Part shown: positions 32,106 through 41,936 of the stretch, piece after piece
Layout of the letters: each line of letters starts with the position of its first letter
How positions within the stretch are numbered: the first letter of the stretch is position 1
From: Leucothrix pacifica
GTDB lineage: Bacteria; Pseudomonadota; Gammaproteobacteria; Thiotrichales; Thiotrichaceae
Assembly: GCF_003172875.1 (NCBI RefSeq)
Contig: NZ_QGKM01000036.1
Location: forward strand, 62,001 to 126,000
DNA: 64,000 nucleotides
Reading direction: 5' to 3'
Program-made: the position numbers and the translations under genes
The notes under the pieces: model-generated
The model's database searches: none
What the model was told of the DNA's origin: nothing
What the model saw: only the letters and a program-made list of their open reading frames with translations

Positions 32106-34673
32106 ATGGCACAATTTCCTTCAAAAGCAAACGTCGTAATCATCGGACTCGGTGGCATTACAGGCTCCTCGGTGGCGCATCACCTCATTGAGCGCGGCTG
32201 GGACAATATTGTTGGTATCGATAAATCGGCAATCCCAACGGATATCGGCTCAACAGCGCATGCTTCGGACTTTTGCTTTAACACCATGCATGACCAAATG
32301 ACGATATTCACCACGAAATACAGTATCGATTTCTTTGAAAAAATGGGCCGTTACGAGCGTATTGGTGGTATCGAAGTGGCACGTGTGGGTGATGATGAGC
32401 GTATGGTCGAGCTGAAGCGTCGGGTGACCTCAGGGCGTGCGTTTGGTAGCCGCGTTGAGATGATTTCAGCCGCCGAAGCCAAAGAGAAATTCCCGCTACT
32501 GGAAGAGGATATGATTCAGGGCGCATTGTGGGATCCGGATGCAGGTTTAGTCACTCCGCGCTCTCAAACCGTTGCCGGTGAGTTGGTGGAAATGGGTGTA
32601 GAAAGTGGCAAGTTGCAAGCATTTGCCAATACATCCTGTACCGGATTAAACATCGAAGATGGCCGCATCAAAGGCGTCGAGACTGAGCGCGGTTATATTG
32701 AAGCAGATCACGTGGTGGTCTGTGCCGGACTTTGGGGCCGCTTAATTGCTGAAATGGCGGGCGAAGATCTGCCGATCATGCCGGTGGATCATCCGCTGAC
32801 GTTCTTCAAGCCTTTTGAGGAATTCGCAGGCACTGGAAAAGACATTGGTTATCCCCTGCTTCGAGATCAGGGTAACTCTGCCTATTTACGGGATACTGGT
32901 GACCCGACGACCGCAGAAGGTGGTCAAATTGAGTGGGGCTATTATGAAGAAAAAGCGCCACGCATGTGTCACCCACGCGATTTGTTAGAAAAGGAAGAAG
33001 CCCGCCTGTCGCCTTCGCAGCGCGATTTAGAGCTGGAAGAAGTCATGGAGCCATTAGAGCGCGCCATTGAGCTGACACCGATTCTGGGTGAGCTGGGCTA
33101 TGATGAGAAGTATTCTTTTAATGGTTTGTTGCAGGTAACGGCTGACGGCGGCCCGTCTATCGGTGAGTCGGCCAACGTGCGCGGCTTGTGGTATGTGGAG
33201 TCGGTCTGGGTAAAAGATGGCCCCGGCACCGGTAAAATCGTTGCGGATTGGATGACTGACGGACGCACGCATCTTGATCACGCTCGTATTGATGTTGCAC
33301 GCTATTACCCGTTCCAGTGTGAGGAGCAATACATTGCAGACCGCTGTTATGAAACGGCATTCAAAATCTATAACCCACCGGTGCATAACCGCGAGCCATA
33401 CACCGCTGCCCGTGATTTTCGTCGCAGTCCGTTCTGGGAGCGTGAAAACGAGCTAGGTGGTTACTTTATGGAAGCGGCAGGTTGGGAGCGTGCCCACGGT
33501 TACGCAGCCAACGAGCATTTATTGGAAAAGTGGGCCGACAAAGTTCCGGTGCGTGAGGTGGAATGGGAGAACCGTCACTTCTGGCGTGTCTCCAATGCCG
33601 AGCACTTAGAAATGTCTGAGACGGTTGGCATGGTGAACCTGAGTCACTTTGCTATCTATGACATGGTCGGTAATGGCGCAGCTGAGCTAATGGAGTTCTT
33701 GTGTGTGGCTAAAGTTGCTGGCGACACGCCGGTCGGCAAAGGTGTTTATACACACTTCTTAGATGCTGCCGGTGGCGTTCGCGCAGATCTGACCGTGCTT
33801 CGTTTGGGCGAGAATCATTTCCGTGTGATTGATGGTGGCGATGCCGGTAACCGTGACTTTGTGTGGATGAAACGCATGGCACAAGACTACGGCTACGATG
33901 AAGTGGAAGTGCTTGACCGTTCTGCTGAGTTTGGCTGTTTAGGACTTTGGGGGCCAAATGCCCGCGCCACACTCTCTAATCTGATTGAAGATCCCGATAC
34001 TATCAGTCATGAAAATTTCCCGTTTGCTGGCATTCGCGAATTAACCATCGCTGGCAAAACAGTCACAGCATTCCGAATTTCTTATGTCGGTGAGCAAGGC
34101 TGGGAGTTGCATTTCAAACTGGAAGATGGTTTGGCCGTCTGGGATGCCTTGTATGCAGAGGGCGTATTACCAGTAGGCATCGAGACCTACGCCAATAGTC
34201 GCCGTCTGGAAAAGAGCTTACGCCTGCAAAACGCTGACATTTTAACGGAGTACAACCTTCTGGAAGTGGATTTAGCCCGTAAGTTGGTTAAAGCGGCAGA
34301 CTTCGTTGGTAAAGAGGCTTATCTGGAACAACGTGCGCGTGAGCATCAACCAGCGTATCTATGTACCTTGACCATGGAAGACAATACCGATTCCAATGGG
34401 GTTGCCCGCTATCCTTTAGGCGCGTGCCCGATTATGGATCCGGATACTGGTGAGACGTTGATTGACTCAGAGGGTCGCCGTTCTTACACCACCAGTATTG
34501 CGTATGGCCCGAGTATTGGTAAGAACATTGCCTTGGCGTTCCTGCCGCATGAGTATTGTCAGGAAGGGCGTATTTTGGATATGGATTACTTTGATGAGCG
34601 TTACAAGGTCAAGGTTGAATCAGTCGGTTATGGCCCACTGTATGATCCGGAAAATATTAAGCCGCGCTCTTAA
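32106..34673 (+). CDS. FAD-dependent dehydrogenase with GcvT domain (dimethylglycine/sarcosine dehydrogenase-like)
   Basis: This is an 855-residue two-domain enzyme. The N-terminal half is a DAO-type flavoprotein with the dinucleotide motif VVIIGLGGITGSSVAHHLIE. The segment IGSTAHASDFCFNTM occupies the place where relatives carry a covalent-FAD His. The C-terminal half (about 430-850) is an aminomethyltransferase (GcvT) fold (NLSHFAIYDMVGNGA, YVGEQGWELHF). Such enzymes oxidise N-methyl groups of dimethylglycine, sarcosine or related compounds and pass the carbon to tetrahydrofolate. The substrate is not fixed by sequence. A strong terminator follows. Confidence 0.8.
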   Translation: MAQFPSKANVVIIGLGGITGSSVAHHLIERGWDNIVGIDKSAIPTDIGSTAHASDFCFNTMHDQMTIFTTKYSIDFFEKMGRYERIGGIEVARVGDDERMVELKRRVTSGRAFGSRVEMISAAEAKEKFPLLEEDMIQGALWDPDAGLVTPRSQTVAGELVEMGVESGKLQAFANTSCTGLNIEDGRIKGVETERGYIEADHVVVCAGLWGRLIAEMAGEDLPIMPVDHPLTFFKPFEEFAGTGKDIGYPLLRDQGNSAYLRDTGDPTTAEGGQIEWGYYEEKAPRMCHPRDLLEKEEARLSPSQRDLELEEVMEPLERAIELTPILGELGYDEKYSFNGLLQVTADGGPSIGESANVRGLWYVESVWVKDGPGTGKIVADWMTDGRTHLDHARIDVARYYPFQCEEQYIADRCYETAFKIYNPPVHNREPYTAARDFRRSPFWERENELGGYFMEAAGWERAHGYAANEHLLEKWADKVPVREVEWENRHFWRVSNAEHLEMSETVGMVNLSHFAIYDMVGNGAAELMEFLCVAKVAGDTPVGKGVYTHFLDAAGGVRADLTVLRLGENHFRVIDGGDAGNRDFVWMKRMAQDYGYDEVEVLDRSAEFGCLGLWGPNARATLSNLIEDPDTISHENFPFAGIRELTIAGKTVTAFRISYVGEQGWELHFKLEDGLAVWDALYAEGVLPVGIETYANSRRLEKSLRLQNADILTEYNLLEVDLARKLVKAADFVGKEAYLEQRAREHQPAYLCTLTMEDNTDSNGVARYPLGACPIMDPDTGETLIDSEGRRSYTTSIAYGPSIGKNIALAFLPHEYCQEGRILDMDYFDERYKVKVESVGYGPLYDPENIKPRS

Positions 34674-34698
34674 TTATCAAGCCGTGATTTATTAGCAC

Positions 34699-34736
34699 AA
34701 AAAAAGGGTAGCGTCTAAACAGGGCTACCCTTTTTT
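34699..34736. terminator. bidirectional rho-independent terminator
   Basis: A perfect AAAAAAGGGTAGC / GCTACCCTTTTTT stem with an 11-nt loop lies between two convergent genes. A-run and T-run on either side let it act in both directions. Confidence 0.92.
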
Positions 34737-34805
34737 ATTCAGTCTTTATTGTGATCACTGCTCTTTTTTTGTTTGCCAGTGTAGGCTTTTGAGAGCTAAA
34801 TCGCT

Positions 34806-36119
34806 TTATTGCGACATCGCCGCCAATGCTTTAATCACTTTATATAAAGGACGGCGTTTGGCAGAGGTCTCAGTGACAAACTGTGGTTTTATACTGCGTA
34901 AAATCTGCGGCAGCGTGTTTCCACGAATTTGTCGGTCATAAGGGCTTTTATTGATGTAACTGGTGGCAACAAACGATAACAGATCAGGATGATTTCGCTG
35001 AGACTCACGATCCCACTCACCACCAATGATATTGCCGTCAACATCTAATTCAAGGTCATAGCGATAACCATTGGTAAAGGTGCGCTCGTAGCTTTTATCC
35101 AGCTTTGCCGCTGTCAGTGGTAATGCTTCAATCTGGTATTCCAACTGCACATTGACGCCAACTATACTCGCGACTCTGTCACTGCGGTGAGCGGCGTAAC
35201 GGTCACGTGTGTAATTCTCCTTTGACACAATAGAGTGTCTCGGATCAACATAGGACTTATTCGTTTGTGGGTTGTAATACTGCAGCTTGTAGGACTTTAC
35301 CGGATAATTCCAGGTTTCAGCGCTGTAGTCAGTGTCCATAGTAAATCCACGTTTGCCAATACCTAGTTGATTCACAAGCACTGCATGGAATATTCCGGGA
35401 TTCGTATCACGACAGCCCGGATCAATCGCACGCCCTGCACCATCCATCGCGGGCTTTTTGTCATAACAATCAGAACCGAAGCTAGCGATTTTATAATCAG
35501 AGTACAGCAAGGTCAGCAATGCGCGAATATCGGAGGGGTAGAATAGAATCTCCTGACCCGCTACATTTTTGACAGTAACCGCCTTTACCGGTGGTTTTTC
35601 ATTCATTGCTGCAAACGCCCAACCATCACAGGAGCCTTCCCAGGGTTGAGTTTTGGCAGTGATCTCACTAAGAAAGGCACGTGTCAATGTGTAACCTGGT
35701 TGCTTTGGGTTGTTGGGGCTACCAACATCACCGACTAGCAGGTCGTACTTCTCAGCTGGTGATAACATGTGAGTGCGGTTCGCTCTGACCATCTTAGCCG
35801 CTGGCATTTTTTTCAGGATGTATTCCGAAGGTATTTTCCAGTCGTTCGGCTTCGGTTTTTTGGGGTTTATCCAAAAACCCGGAGAGGCATAGCGATAAGC
35901 CAAGCCACCGGCGTAGCGTGCCCAATAGTCATCAGACCATAATTCATTTCGGGACCTGCCTTCGGTAATGGACGATAATTGATGTATGTTTAGAACGGGC
36001 TGTTTAATCCAAAAGCCGCTAAAAGCTCCGGGGTGATACGGTGCGAACTCTTCAGCATTGCTGGTACTGATGCTCAGCATCGCAGCTAAACAGACACTAA
36101 AAGTGTATTTTTTCAGCAT
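34806..36119 (-). CDS. secreted transglutaminase-elicitor-like protein
   Basis: This is a 437-residue exported protein with a signal peptide (residues 1-22, ending TSNAEE). The middle shows SPAEKYDLLVGDVGSPNNP, then WEGSCDGWAFAAMNEKPPV. A His follows in HAVLVNQLGIGKRGF and an Asp in FTMDTDYSAETWNYP, giving a Cys-His-Asp order. This matches the TGase_elicitor family known from oomycetes and some gammaproteobacteria, as I recall it. It would act outside the cell or in the periplasm. Actual cross-linking activity is untested. Confidence 0.6.
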   Translation of the reverse strand: MLKKYTFSVCLAAMLSISTSNAEEFAPYHPGAFSGFWIKQPVLNIHQLSSITEGRSRNELWSDDYWARYAGGLAYRYASPGFWINPKKPKPNDWKIPSEYILKKMPAAKMVRANRTHMLSPAEKYDLLVGDVGSPNNPKQPGYTLTRAFLSEITAKTQPWEGSCDGWAFAAMNEKPPVKAVTVKNVAGQEILFYPSDIRALLTLLYSDYKIASFGSDCYDKKPAMDGAGRAIDPGCRDTNPGIFHAVLVNQLGIGKRGFTMDTDYSAETWNYPVKSYKLQYYNPQTNKSYVDPRHSIVSKENYTRDRYAAHRSDRVASIVGVNVQLEYQIEALPLTAAKLDKSYERTFTNGYRYDLELDVDGNIIGGEWDRESQRNHPDLLSFVATSYINKSPYDRQIRGNTLPQILRSIKPQFVTETSAKRRPLYKVIKALAAMSQ

Positions 36120-36344
36120 TTTATTATTCTCGATAATCGGGGATAGTGTTTGGGGGTACTGAAAGAAGTATCAAACAAATGAATATGCAACAAGCTTTTA
36201 TGAGCAGGATAGTCAAAATATGAGCTAAGCGGGGTAAAAAGCGTAGAAATTTGATTCAACTATGCACGAATCGAACGAATCGATTGGTTCGTCAAAATAT
36301 AAAAAAGTGTGGATTTTGTAGAGAAAAACTGAGAACTCTTTCAA

Positions 36345-36420
<76 letters not shown>

Positions 36421-36576
36421 GCTGAAAGAGGCGCTATTAAACCGTTTAAACTTACACCTGTCAACCTGCTTTTTAATTTTTTTATTTTTCCGCTTTTATG
36501 CACCGCAACATATAAGCGCTTATCGATCTATTCAAAATCCTGTATGCTAAGCACCTGCACAACTGTCCGGATTATC

Positions 36577-37041
36577 ATGCTACAAATTGCCCTTTATCAA
36601 CCAGAGATTCCACCGAATACCGGGAATATAATTCGACTGTGTGCGAATGCCGGCTGTCGCTTACATCTGATCCATCCATTAGGCTTCAGCATGGAGACCA
36701 AGCAGCTACGGCGTGCGGGTCTGGATTATCGTGAGTTGACTGTGGTCGAGGAGCACGAATCCTGGGAAGTATTTGCTGAAAAACATCAGGAGAGCCGAAT
36801 GTATGCCTTCACTACAAAGGCTGAACGCGTCTATAGCGAAGCTTCATATCAGGCAGATGATATTTTGTTATTTGGACCAGAAACCCGCGGCCTTCCGGAT
36901 TCATTACTAGACTCGCTAAGCAATGAACAGCGACTGAGGCTCCCGATGTTACCCAGCAGTCGTAGCCTGAACCTTTCCAATACGGTAGCGGTTGCCGCCT
37001 ATGAAGCGCTGCGCCAACTCGACTTCCCGACTCTGAGCTAG
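36577..37041 (+). CDS. trmL: tRNA (cytidine(34)-2'-O)-methyltransferase
   Basis: TrmL methylates the ribose of the wobble base in the two tRNA-Leu isoacceptors. The 154-residue protein is a minimal SPOUT methyltransferase with [20 protein letters not shown] at the N-terminus. The SAM-binding trefoil knot is visible as [10 protein letters not shown] and [21 protein letters not shown] chose the ATG at 36577, where the family begins (MLQIALYQ), over an earlier in-frame ATG at 36544. It is followed 5 bp later by ribF. Confidence 0.93.
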   Translation: MLQIALYQPEIPPNTGNIIRLCANAGCRLHLIHPLGFSMETKQLRRAGLDYRELTVVEEHESWEVFAEKHQESRMYAFTTKAERVYSEASYQADDILLFGPETRGLPDSLLDSLSNEQRLRLPMLPSSRSLNLSNTVAVAAYEALRQLDFPTLS

Positions 37042-37046
37042 ATTCT

Positions 37047-37967
37047 ATGCGCTTAATACGTGATATTTCTCAGCTAGAACAGCTTCAGCAAGGCTCTGTC
37101 GCGACTATCGGTAATTTCGACGGCTTACATCTCGGCCATCAACTAATCTTCGATCAATTAGCACGACATGCCGAAACACTGGCACTGCCTAAGGTAGTGA
37201 TTAGCTTCGAGCCACTACCGATTGAGTTCTTTTCTGCTCATCAAGCTCAGCGGGTTTATCCGTTTCGAGACAAGGTGCGGTATCTCAGCCAACTCGGGAT
37301 CGATTATTTCTTGTGTTTACGCTTTGACGACAAGCTTGCCAATATGCCGCCGGATCAGTTTATTCACGAACTTCTGCTGCGTATGGCGAATGTGCGGCAC
37401 TTGGTCGTGGGCGATGATTTTTGTTTTGGTAAAAAACGCCAGGGCAATTATCAGCTACTTAAAGAAACCGGCAAGCAGCACAATATGGAGGTCAGCAACA
37501 GCCTGACTCACTCCGATGACACAGGCAGAATTAGCAGTACGCGCATCCGGCAGCACCTCAATGCTGGCGAGCTCAAAGCGGCTAATGCCCTACTAGGACG
37601 TAAATACAGCCTCAGTGGTCGTGTCCGACATGGTGATAAAATGGGAAGAACCATCGGCTTTCCAACGATGAACTTACGCATTCAGGATAATATTGCTGCG
37701 GCTAATGGCGTTTATGCTGTTCGGGTGAATGGTCTCAAGGGAGAAACCCTGCAAGGCGTTGCTAATCTGGGAAACCGACCGACGGTAGGTGGTGTTGAAA
37801 CACGTTTGGAAGTATACTTATTTGATTTCAATGAGTTTGTTTATGGCGAGCACATTGAAGTGGAGCTGGTTTCTTTCATTCGACCAGAAATCCGCTTCGA
37901 TAATTTTGAGGCCTTGACCACACAAATTGGCAAGGATGCTATCGAGGCTAAGAACCAATTTAGTTAG
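37047..37967 (+). CDS. ribF: bifunctional riboflavin kinase / FAD synthetase
   Basis: RibF turns riboflavin into FMN and then FAD. The 306-residue protein has the N-terminal nucleotidyltransferase motif GNFDGLHLGHQ. The segments GDDFCFGKKRQGN and SSTRIRQHLNAGE follow. The C-terminal kinase domain shows SGRVRHGDKMGRTIGFPTMN and GVANLGNRPTVGG. The flavin it makes is needed by the FAD enzyme upstream at 32.1 kb, but they are not an operon. Confidence 0.96.
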   Translation: MRLIRDISQLEQLQQGSVATIGNFDGLHLGHQLIFDQLARHAETLALPKVVISFEPLPIEFFSAHQAQRVYPFRDKVRYLSQLGIDYFLCLRFDDKLANMPPDQFIHELLLRMANVRHLVVGDDFCFGKKRQGNYQLLKETGKQHNMEVSNSLTHSDDTGRISSTRIRQHLNAGELKAANALLGRKYSLSGRVRHGDKMGRTIGFPTMNLRIQDNIAAANGVYAVRVNGLKGETLQGVANLGNRPTVGGVETRLEVYLFDFNEFVYGEHIEVELVSFIRPEIRFDNFEALTTQIGKDAIEAKNQFS

Positions 37968-38122
37968 TCGTGATCTCAACTTAAAGTATATTAACGTGTC
38001 TGTTCCTTGTTACTATAGGGTATCTGACAAGTGTAAAGATTAGGTAAATCCATTTACAACAATAGCGTACGACCTTAAGGTAGGCGCAGAATAATGGTGA
38101 CCGTCAAAAGGGTTAAAAAAGC

Positions 38123-39493
38123 ATGACAACAATGCCAAACATGGGAAAAATAGCAGTCTCTGCTCTATTAGTGCCGGCCTTATTGATGACAAGTGCACAG
38201 GCCGAAGACCTTTTTACTGTGTACCAGCATGCTAAAGAAAGCGACCCTCAAATCAGGGCTGCAGAAGCGGGTTATTTGTCAACGCTGGAAAAACTTCCTC
38301 AGTCTCTTGCCGCACTAAAGCCCAAGGTGACACTCAGTGCCAACGCTAGTTACTCATTAGACAGGAGTTGGACTTTCGGGGGTAATGATAATGCTGCTAA
38401 GGCGTCGGCCAACTACACACTTAGTCTATCTAAGCCTTTGTATCGCCCACAAATCAGAGAGCAAATCGCCCAGACTAATGTAGCGATCGCTCAGGCTGAA
38501 GAGTCGCTGTTAGCGGAACAGCAAAACCTGATCCTGAGGGTAGCTGAAGCTTATTTTACCTACCTGACCGCACGCGACGGTGCTGACTTCTCGCGCTCTG
38601 AAGCCGCTGCCATTGAACGCCAATATAAACAAGTTGAAGCATATTTCGAAGCAGGACGCTCTGCGATTACCGACGTAAAAGAGTCTCAGTCTCGTTATGA
38701 TCAGGCAGTTTCAAGTGTCGTAGTGGCTGACCAAAATGTTGATATCGCTCTGGAAAGCCTTCACGCCTTAACCGGACGCTACTACCGTATTCTCAGGGGA
38801 GCAGGTGCAACCACACCTCTGGTTGTACCGACACCAAACGATATTTCAGCCTGGTCTCAGGCAGCGATTCAAAACAACAAACAAGTTAAAATCTCAGAGT
38901 ATTCAGTTGAGAACGCCCAAAAAGCGGTAGACATTGCCCGCGCCGGCAAAAAACCTACGCTGGACTTATTTGCAAACCATGGCAGCAATATCGTCAGGGG
39001 TGAAACAGCATCTAACTTTGAGTCCACGGATGTTTCAATCGGCGTTCAATTTAATATGACGCTATATGATGCGGGCAGTGCGGATGCGGCCATTCGTGAG
39101 GCACGCTATGGCTTTCATCAGGCATTGCAGCAGCTTGAATCAACCAAGCGCAGTGCCTCTCAGCAGGCCCGGACTTATTACCTGAATATCATTACCGGTC
39201 TGTCTCAGATTCAATCGTTGAAACGCTCTCTGGAGTCAAGCCAGGTCGCCAGCAAAGCCACTCAGGAAGGCTTTCGTGTAGGAACCCGTACAGCCGTTGA
39301 TGTACTGCTAGCACTTCGGGATACCTACCAAGCACAATCTAATTATTCGTCAGCTCGCTATACATTTTTATTGAACACTATCCGGCTAAAGCAAGCGGCC
39401 GGAACGTTGAGCGAAAACGACTTACGCACACTCTCCCGTATCCTCAACCGATCACAGAGTACCCGCCTGAAACCGGTCACTCTGGCGAAGTAA
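38123..39493 (+). CDS. tolC: TolC-family outer membrane efflux protein
   Basis: This is a 456-residue outer-membrane channel of the TolC family, the exit duct for type I secretion and tripartite efflux. A signal peptide spans residues 1-27 (ending TSAQAED). The two internally repeated helical halves are typical, with LFTVYQHAKESDPQIRAAEA, ARDGADFSRSEAAAIERQY and VGTRTAVDVLLALRDTYQAQ. No membrane fusion or ABC genes are adjacent, so it may serve several pumps. Confidence 0.9.
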   Translation: MTTMPNMGKIAVSALLVPALLMTSAQAEDLFTVYQHAKESDPQIRAAEAGYLSTLEKLPQSLAALKPKVTLSANASYSLDRSWTFGGNDNAAKASANYTLSLSKPLYRPQIREQIAQTNVAIAQAEESLLAEQQNLILRVAEAYFTYLTARDGADFSRSEAAAIERQYKQVEAYFEAGRSAITDVKESQSRYDQAVSSVVVADQNVDIALESLHALTGRYYRILRGAGATTPLVVPTPNDISAWSQAAIQNNKQVKISEYSVENAQKAVDIARAGKKPTLDLFANHGSNIVRGETASNFESTDVSIGVQFNMTLYDAGSADAAIREARYGFHQALQQLESTKRSASQQARTYYLNIITGLSQIQSLKRSLESSQVASKATQEGFRVGTRTAVDVLLALRDTYQAQSNYSSARYTFLLNTIRLKQAAGTLSENDLRTLSRILNRSQSTRLKPVTLAK

Positions 39494-39504
39494 CTGAACT
39501 AACG

Positions 39505-39540
39505 ATGAGCACTTAGTCCATGCGGCATGGTGCTCATTGT
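39505..39540 (+). terminator. hairpin terminator after the TolC-family gene
   Basis: An ATGAGCAC/GTGCTCAT outer stem encloses a CCATG/CATGG inner stem and is followed by TGTATTTT. This is consistent with an intrinsic terminator. Confidence 0.5.
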
Positions 39541-39587
39541 ATTTTCTGCTAAACTCTGCGGCTCAATACCCATAAATATAAATAGCC

Positions 39588-40811
39588 ATGCAAACTATAC
39601 AGCGCCATAAAACTGTTCCTGTCTCTATTGACCACGTTGTCGTGGGTGGAAATGCTCCCGTTGTCGTTCAGTCGATGACCAATACCGACACAGCAGATGT
39701 TGTCCGAACAGTGAAACAAGTCGCTGAATTAGCCAAGGCTGGCTCTGAGCTTGTAAGAATCACCGTTAACAACATGGAATCTGCCGAGGCAGTTCCTGAG
39801 ATTCGTGAAAGGCTGGATAAGATGAATTGCTCAGTCCCACTGGTGGGTGATTTTCATTTTAATGGTCATAAGCTGTTAACAGCAGTACCTGAGTGCGCTC
39901 AGGCGTTGGCTAAGTTTCGTATTAATCCGGGTAATGTCGGTCGTGGCCTAAAGCGCGATGAGCAATTTGCCAGTATGATTGAATTTGCTTGTCGTTATGA
40001 CAAGGCTGTTCGCATCGGCGTGAATTGGGGGTCGCTGGATCAGGAATTACTGGCGTCCATGCTTGACGATAACGCGAAGCTGGCTAAACCCAGAGACTTA
40101 CTTGCCGTACAACATGATGCTTTGATTGAGTCTGCACTAGGTAGCGCTCAAAAAGCAGAGTCGTATGGTCTGGCGCATGACAAAATCATTATCTCCTGCA
40201 AACTCAGTGGCGTTCAGGGGTTGATTCATGCCTATCGTGACCTTGCTTCACGCTGTGACTACCCGTTACATCTCGGCTTAACGGAAGCTGGTATGGGCAG
40301 TAAAGGTATTGTGGCATCAACTGCCGCTTTATCCGTCCTTCTACAAGAAGGTATCGGCGACACTATTCGTATCTCACTGACGCCGGAACCGGGCGCACCG
40401 CGCGAAAAAGAAGTAGTTGTCGGTCAGGAAATCTTACAAAGCATGGGCCTGCGCTCCTTCACACCGCAAGTGGTCGCTTGCCCCGGCTGTGGTCGCACCA
40501 GTAGTGAATATTTCCAGCACTTGGCAGAGGATATCCAGAGCTATCTGCGCCACCAAATGCCAGTTTGGAAGAGCGATTACCCCGGCGTTGAGAGTATGTC
40601 AGTTGCTGTAATGGGCTGTGTCGTGAATGGGCCGGGAGAAAGTAAACATGCCAATATCGGCATCAGTTTACCGGGTAACGGAGAAAAGCCTGTCGCACCA
40701 GTTTATGAAGATGGTGAGAAGACAGTCACGCTGAAAGGTGAGCACATTGCTGAGGAATTTCAGGTACTTGTGAATCAGTACGTGGAGCGCACTTATTCAC
40801 CTAAGGTCTGA
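39588..40811 (+). CDS. ispG: 4-hydroxy-3-methylbut-2-enyl diphosphate synthase (flavodoxin type)
   Basis: IspG is the [4Fe-4S] enzyme that makes HMBPP in the MEP isoprenoid pathway. The 407-residue protein shows [22 protein letters not shown] and [10 protein letters not shown]. The cluster cysteines lie in [13 protein letters not shown] and [12 protein letters not shown]. It lacks the large insertion of plastid forms and has the usual bacterial length with a slight extension. Confidence 0.96.
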   Translation: MQTIQRHKTVPVSIDHVVVGGNAPVVVQSMTNTDTADVVRTVKQVAELAKAGSELVRITVNNMESAEAVPEIRERLDKMNCSVPLVGDFHFNGHKLLTAVPECAQALAKFRINPGNVGRGLKRDEQFASMIEFACRYDKAVRIGVNWGSLDQELLASMLDDNAKLAKPRDLLAVQHDALIESALGSAQKAESYGLAHDKIIISCKLSGVQGLIHAYRDLASRCDYPLHLGLTEAGMGSKGIVASTAALSVLLQEGIGDTIRISLTPEPGAPREKEVVVGQEILQSMGLRSFTPQVVACPGCGRTSSEYFQHLAEDIQSYLRHQMPVWKSDYPGVESMSVAVMGCVVNGPGESKHANIGISLPGNGEKPVAPVYEDGEKTVTLKGEHIAEEFQVLVNQYVERTYSPKV

Positions 40812-40922
40812 ATAAATCAGTTATACGGTGTAGCCACTCATCCACAAATCCATACTCGGGCCGAACAAAACTGGCTATGATTGTGTCATACCTCAAAAAT
40901 GATAAGAAAAAGGTAATACACA

Positions 40923-41486
40923 ATGCCCTCACAAAAAAAACACCTCGCACTGCTCCTGTCAGCAGTGTGCTTATGCCCCGCTGTCGCTTCAGCTGAAAGC
41001 AACTTTTCCTACGACTTTTATGAGATCGGAATTTCCTCTACCACTGGAAATGATGAGTCATACACTAGCCTGCAGGCCAATGGCTCAATGGAAATTAACA
41101 ATGACCATTACCTGACAGCAAAGATCAAAACGGATATTGCCGGTGAAGTCACGGCGAACGAAATTGGCGTGGGCATCGGTGCTTACAAATCCAGCTCAGA
41201 AGAGACTGACTACTACTCTCAAGCCGGCATTAAACACGGCAAACAAGGTGGCAGCTCTCAACAAACCCTAAATGTTGGTTTTGGTGCCCGTCACCAGATG
41301 AGCGATGTTATTGAGCTAAAAGGCGGAATTGATCTGCTATTCTCAACTGACGAGGACTTCTCAGGTGTTAGCGGCAGCATCTCTGCACTCTACGACTACG
41401 ATGAAAACATGCAAATCGGTGGTGCTGTCACAACCGATGGCGACACCGCAGAAACCAGTTTATTTACACGCATCAAGATGCTTTAA
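40923..41486 (+). CDS. predicted outer-membrane beta-barrel protein, unknown family
   Basis: This is a 187-residue exported protein with a signal peptide (residues 1-25, ending VASAES). The mature part is a run of short alternating strands, such as YTSLQANGSMEINNDHYLTA and YYSQAGIKHGKQGG, ending in FTRIKML. The last residue is not the Phe usual for barrels. The architecture suggests an 8-strand barrel. I know no specific family for it. Confidence 0.55.
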   Translation: MPSQKKHLALLLSAVCLCPAVASAESNFSYDFYEIGISSTTGNDESYTSLQANGSMEINNDHYLTAKIKTDIAGEVTANEIGVGIGAYKSSSEETDYYSQAGIKHGKQGGSSQQTLNVGFGARHQMSDVIELKGGIDLLFSTDEDFSGVSGSISALYDYDENMQIGGAVTTDGDTAETSLFTRIKML

Positions 41487-41628
41487 CTACCGTCTATCCG
41501 CAGTAATCCGGAGCACTAACACAACAGTGTTCCGGACTAAAAACATCATTACAAAATACTCATTTCATTATTCCGCTGATACCCATTAGAATACCAAGGT
41601 TACATCTTTTTAACTCTGGGATACTCAA

Positions 41629-41874
41629 ATGGACCCTCTCGATCAGCTGGACACCTTGGCTAAACGCCTATCTTCACTTATCCCCGAGCCACTTCAGGCG
41701 ACTCAACAAGATATCGAATCTAACCTTCGTTCAGGCCTCGAAAGTGGTTTGCGCAAAATGAATTTGGTGACTCGTGAGGAATTTGATGTGCAATCTGCTG
41801 TCCTACTACGCACCAGAGAGAAATTGGAACAATTAGAGAAGCGTGTTGTGGAACTGGAAGCCCACACGAAGTAA
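41629..41874 (+). CDS. ubiK: ubiquinone biosynthesis accessory factor UbiK
   Basis: This is an 81-residue coiled-coil protein of the BMFP/YqiC family. UbiK helps assemble the soluble Ubi complex for ubiquinone synthesis. The pattern MDPLDQLDTLAKRLSSLIPE, the middle FDVQSAVLLRTREKLEQLEK, and the leucine-zipper end VELEAH are diagnostic. It is a small stand-alone gene. Confidence 0.85.
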   Translation: MDPLDQLDTLAKRLSSLIPEPLQATQQDIESNLRSGLESGLRKMNLVTREEFDVQSAVLLRTREKLEQLEKRVVELEAHTK

Positions 41875-41936
41875 CTCAACTCTCTAACTGACAAGCCCTT
41901 TGTGGCAATAGATAACCTTTAATAAAAGAAATCATT

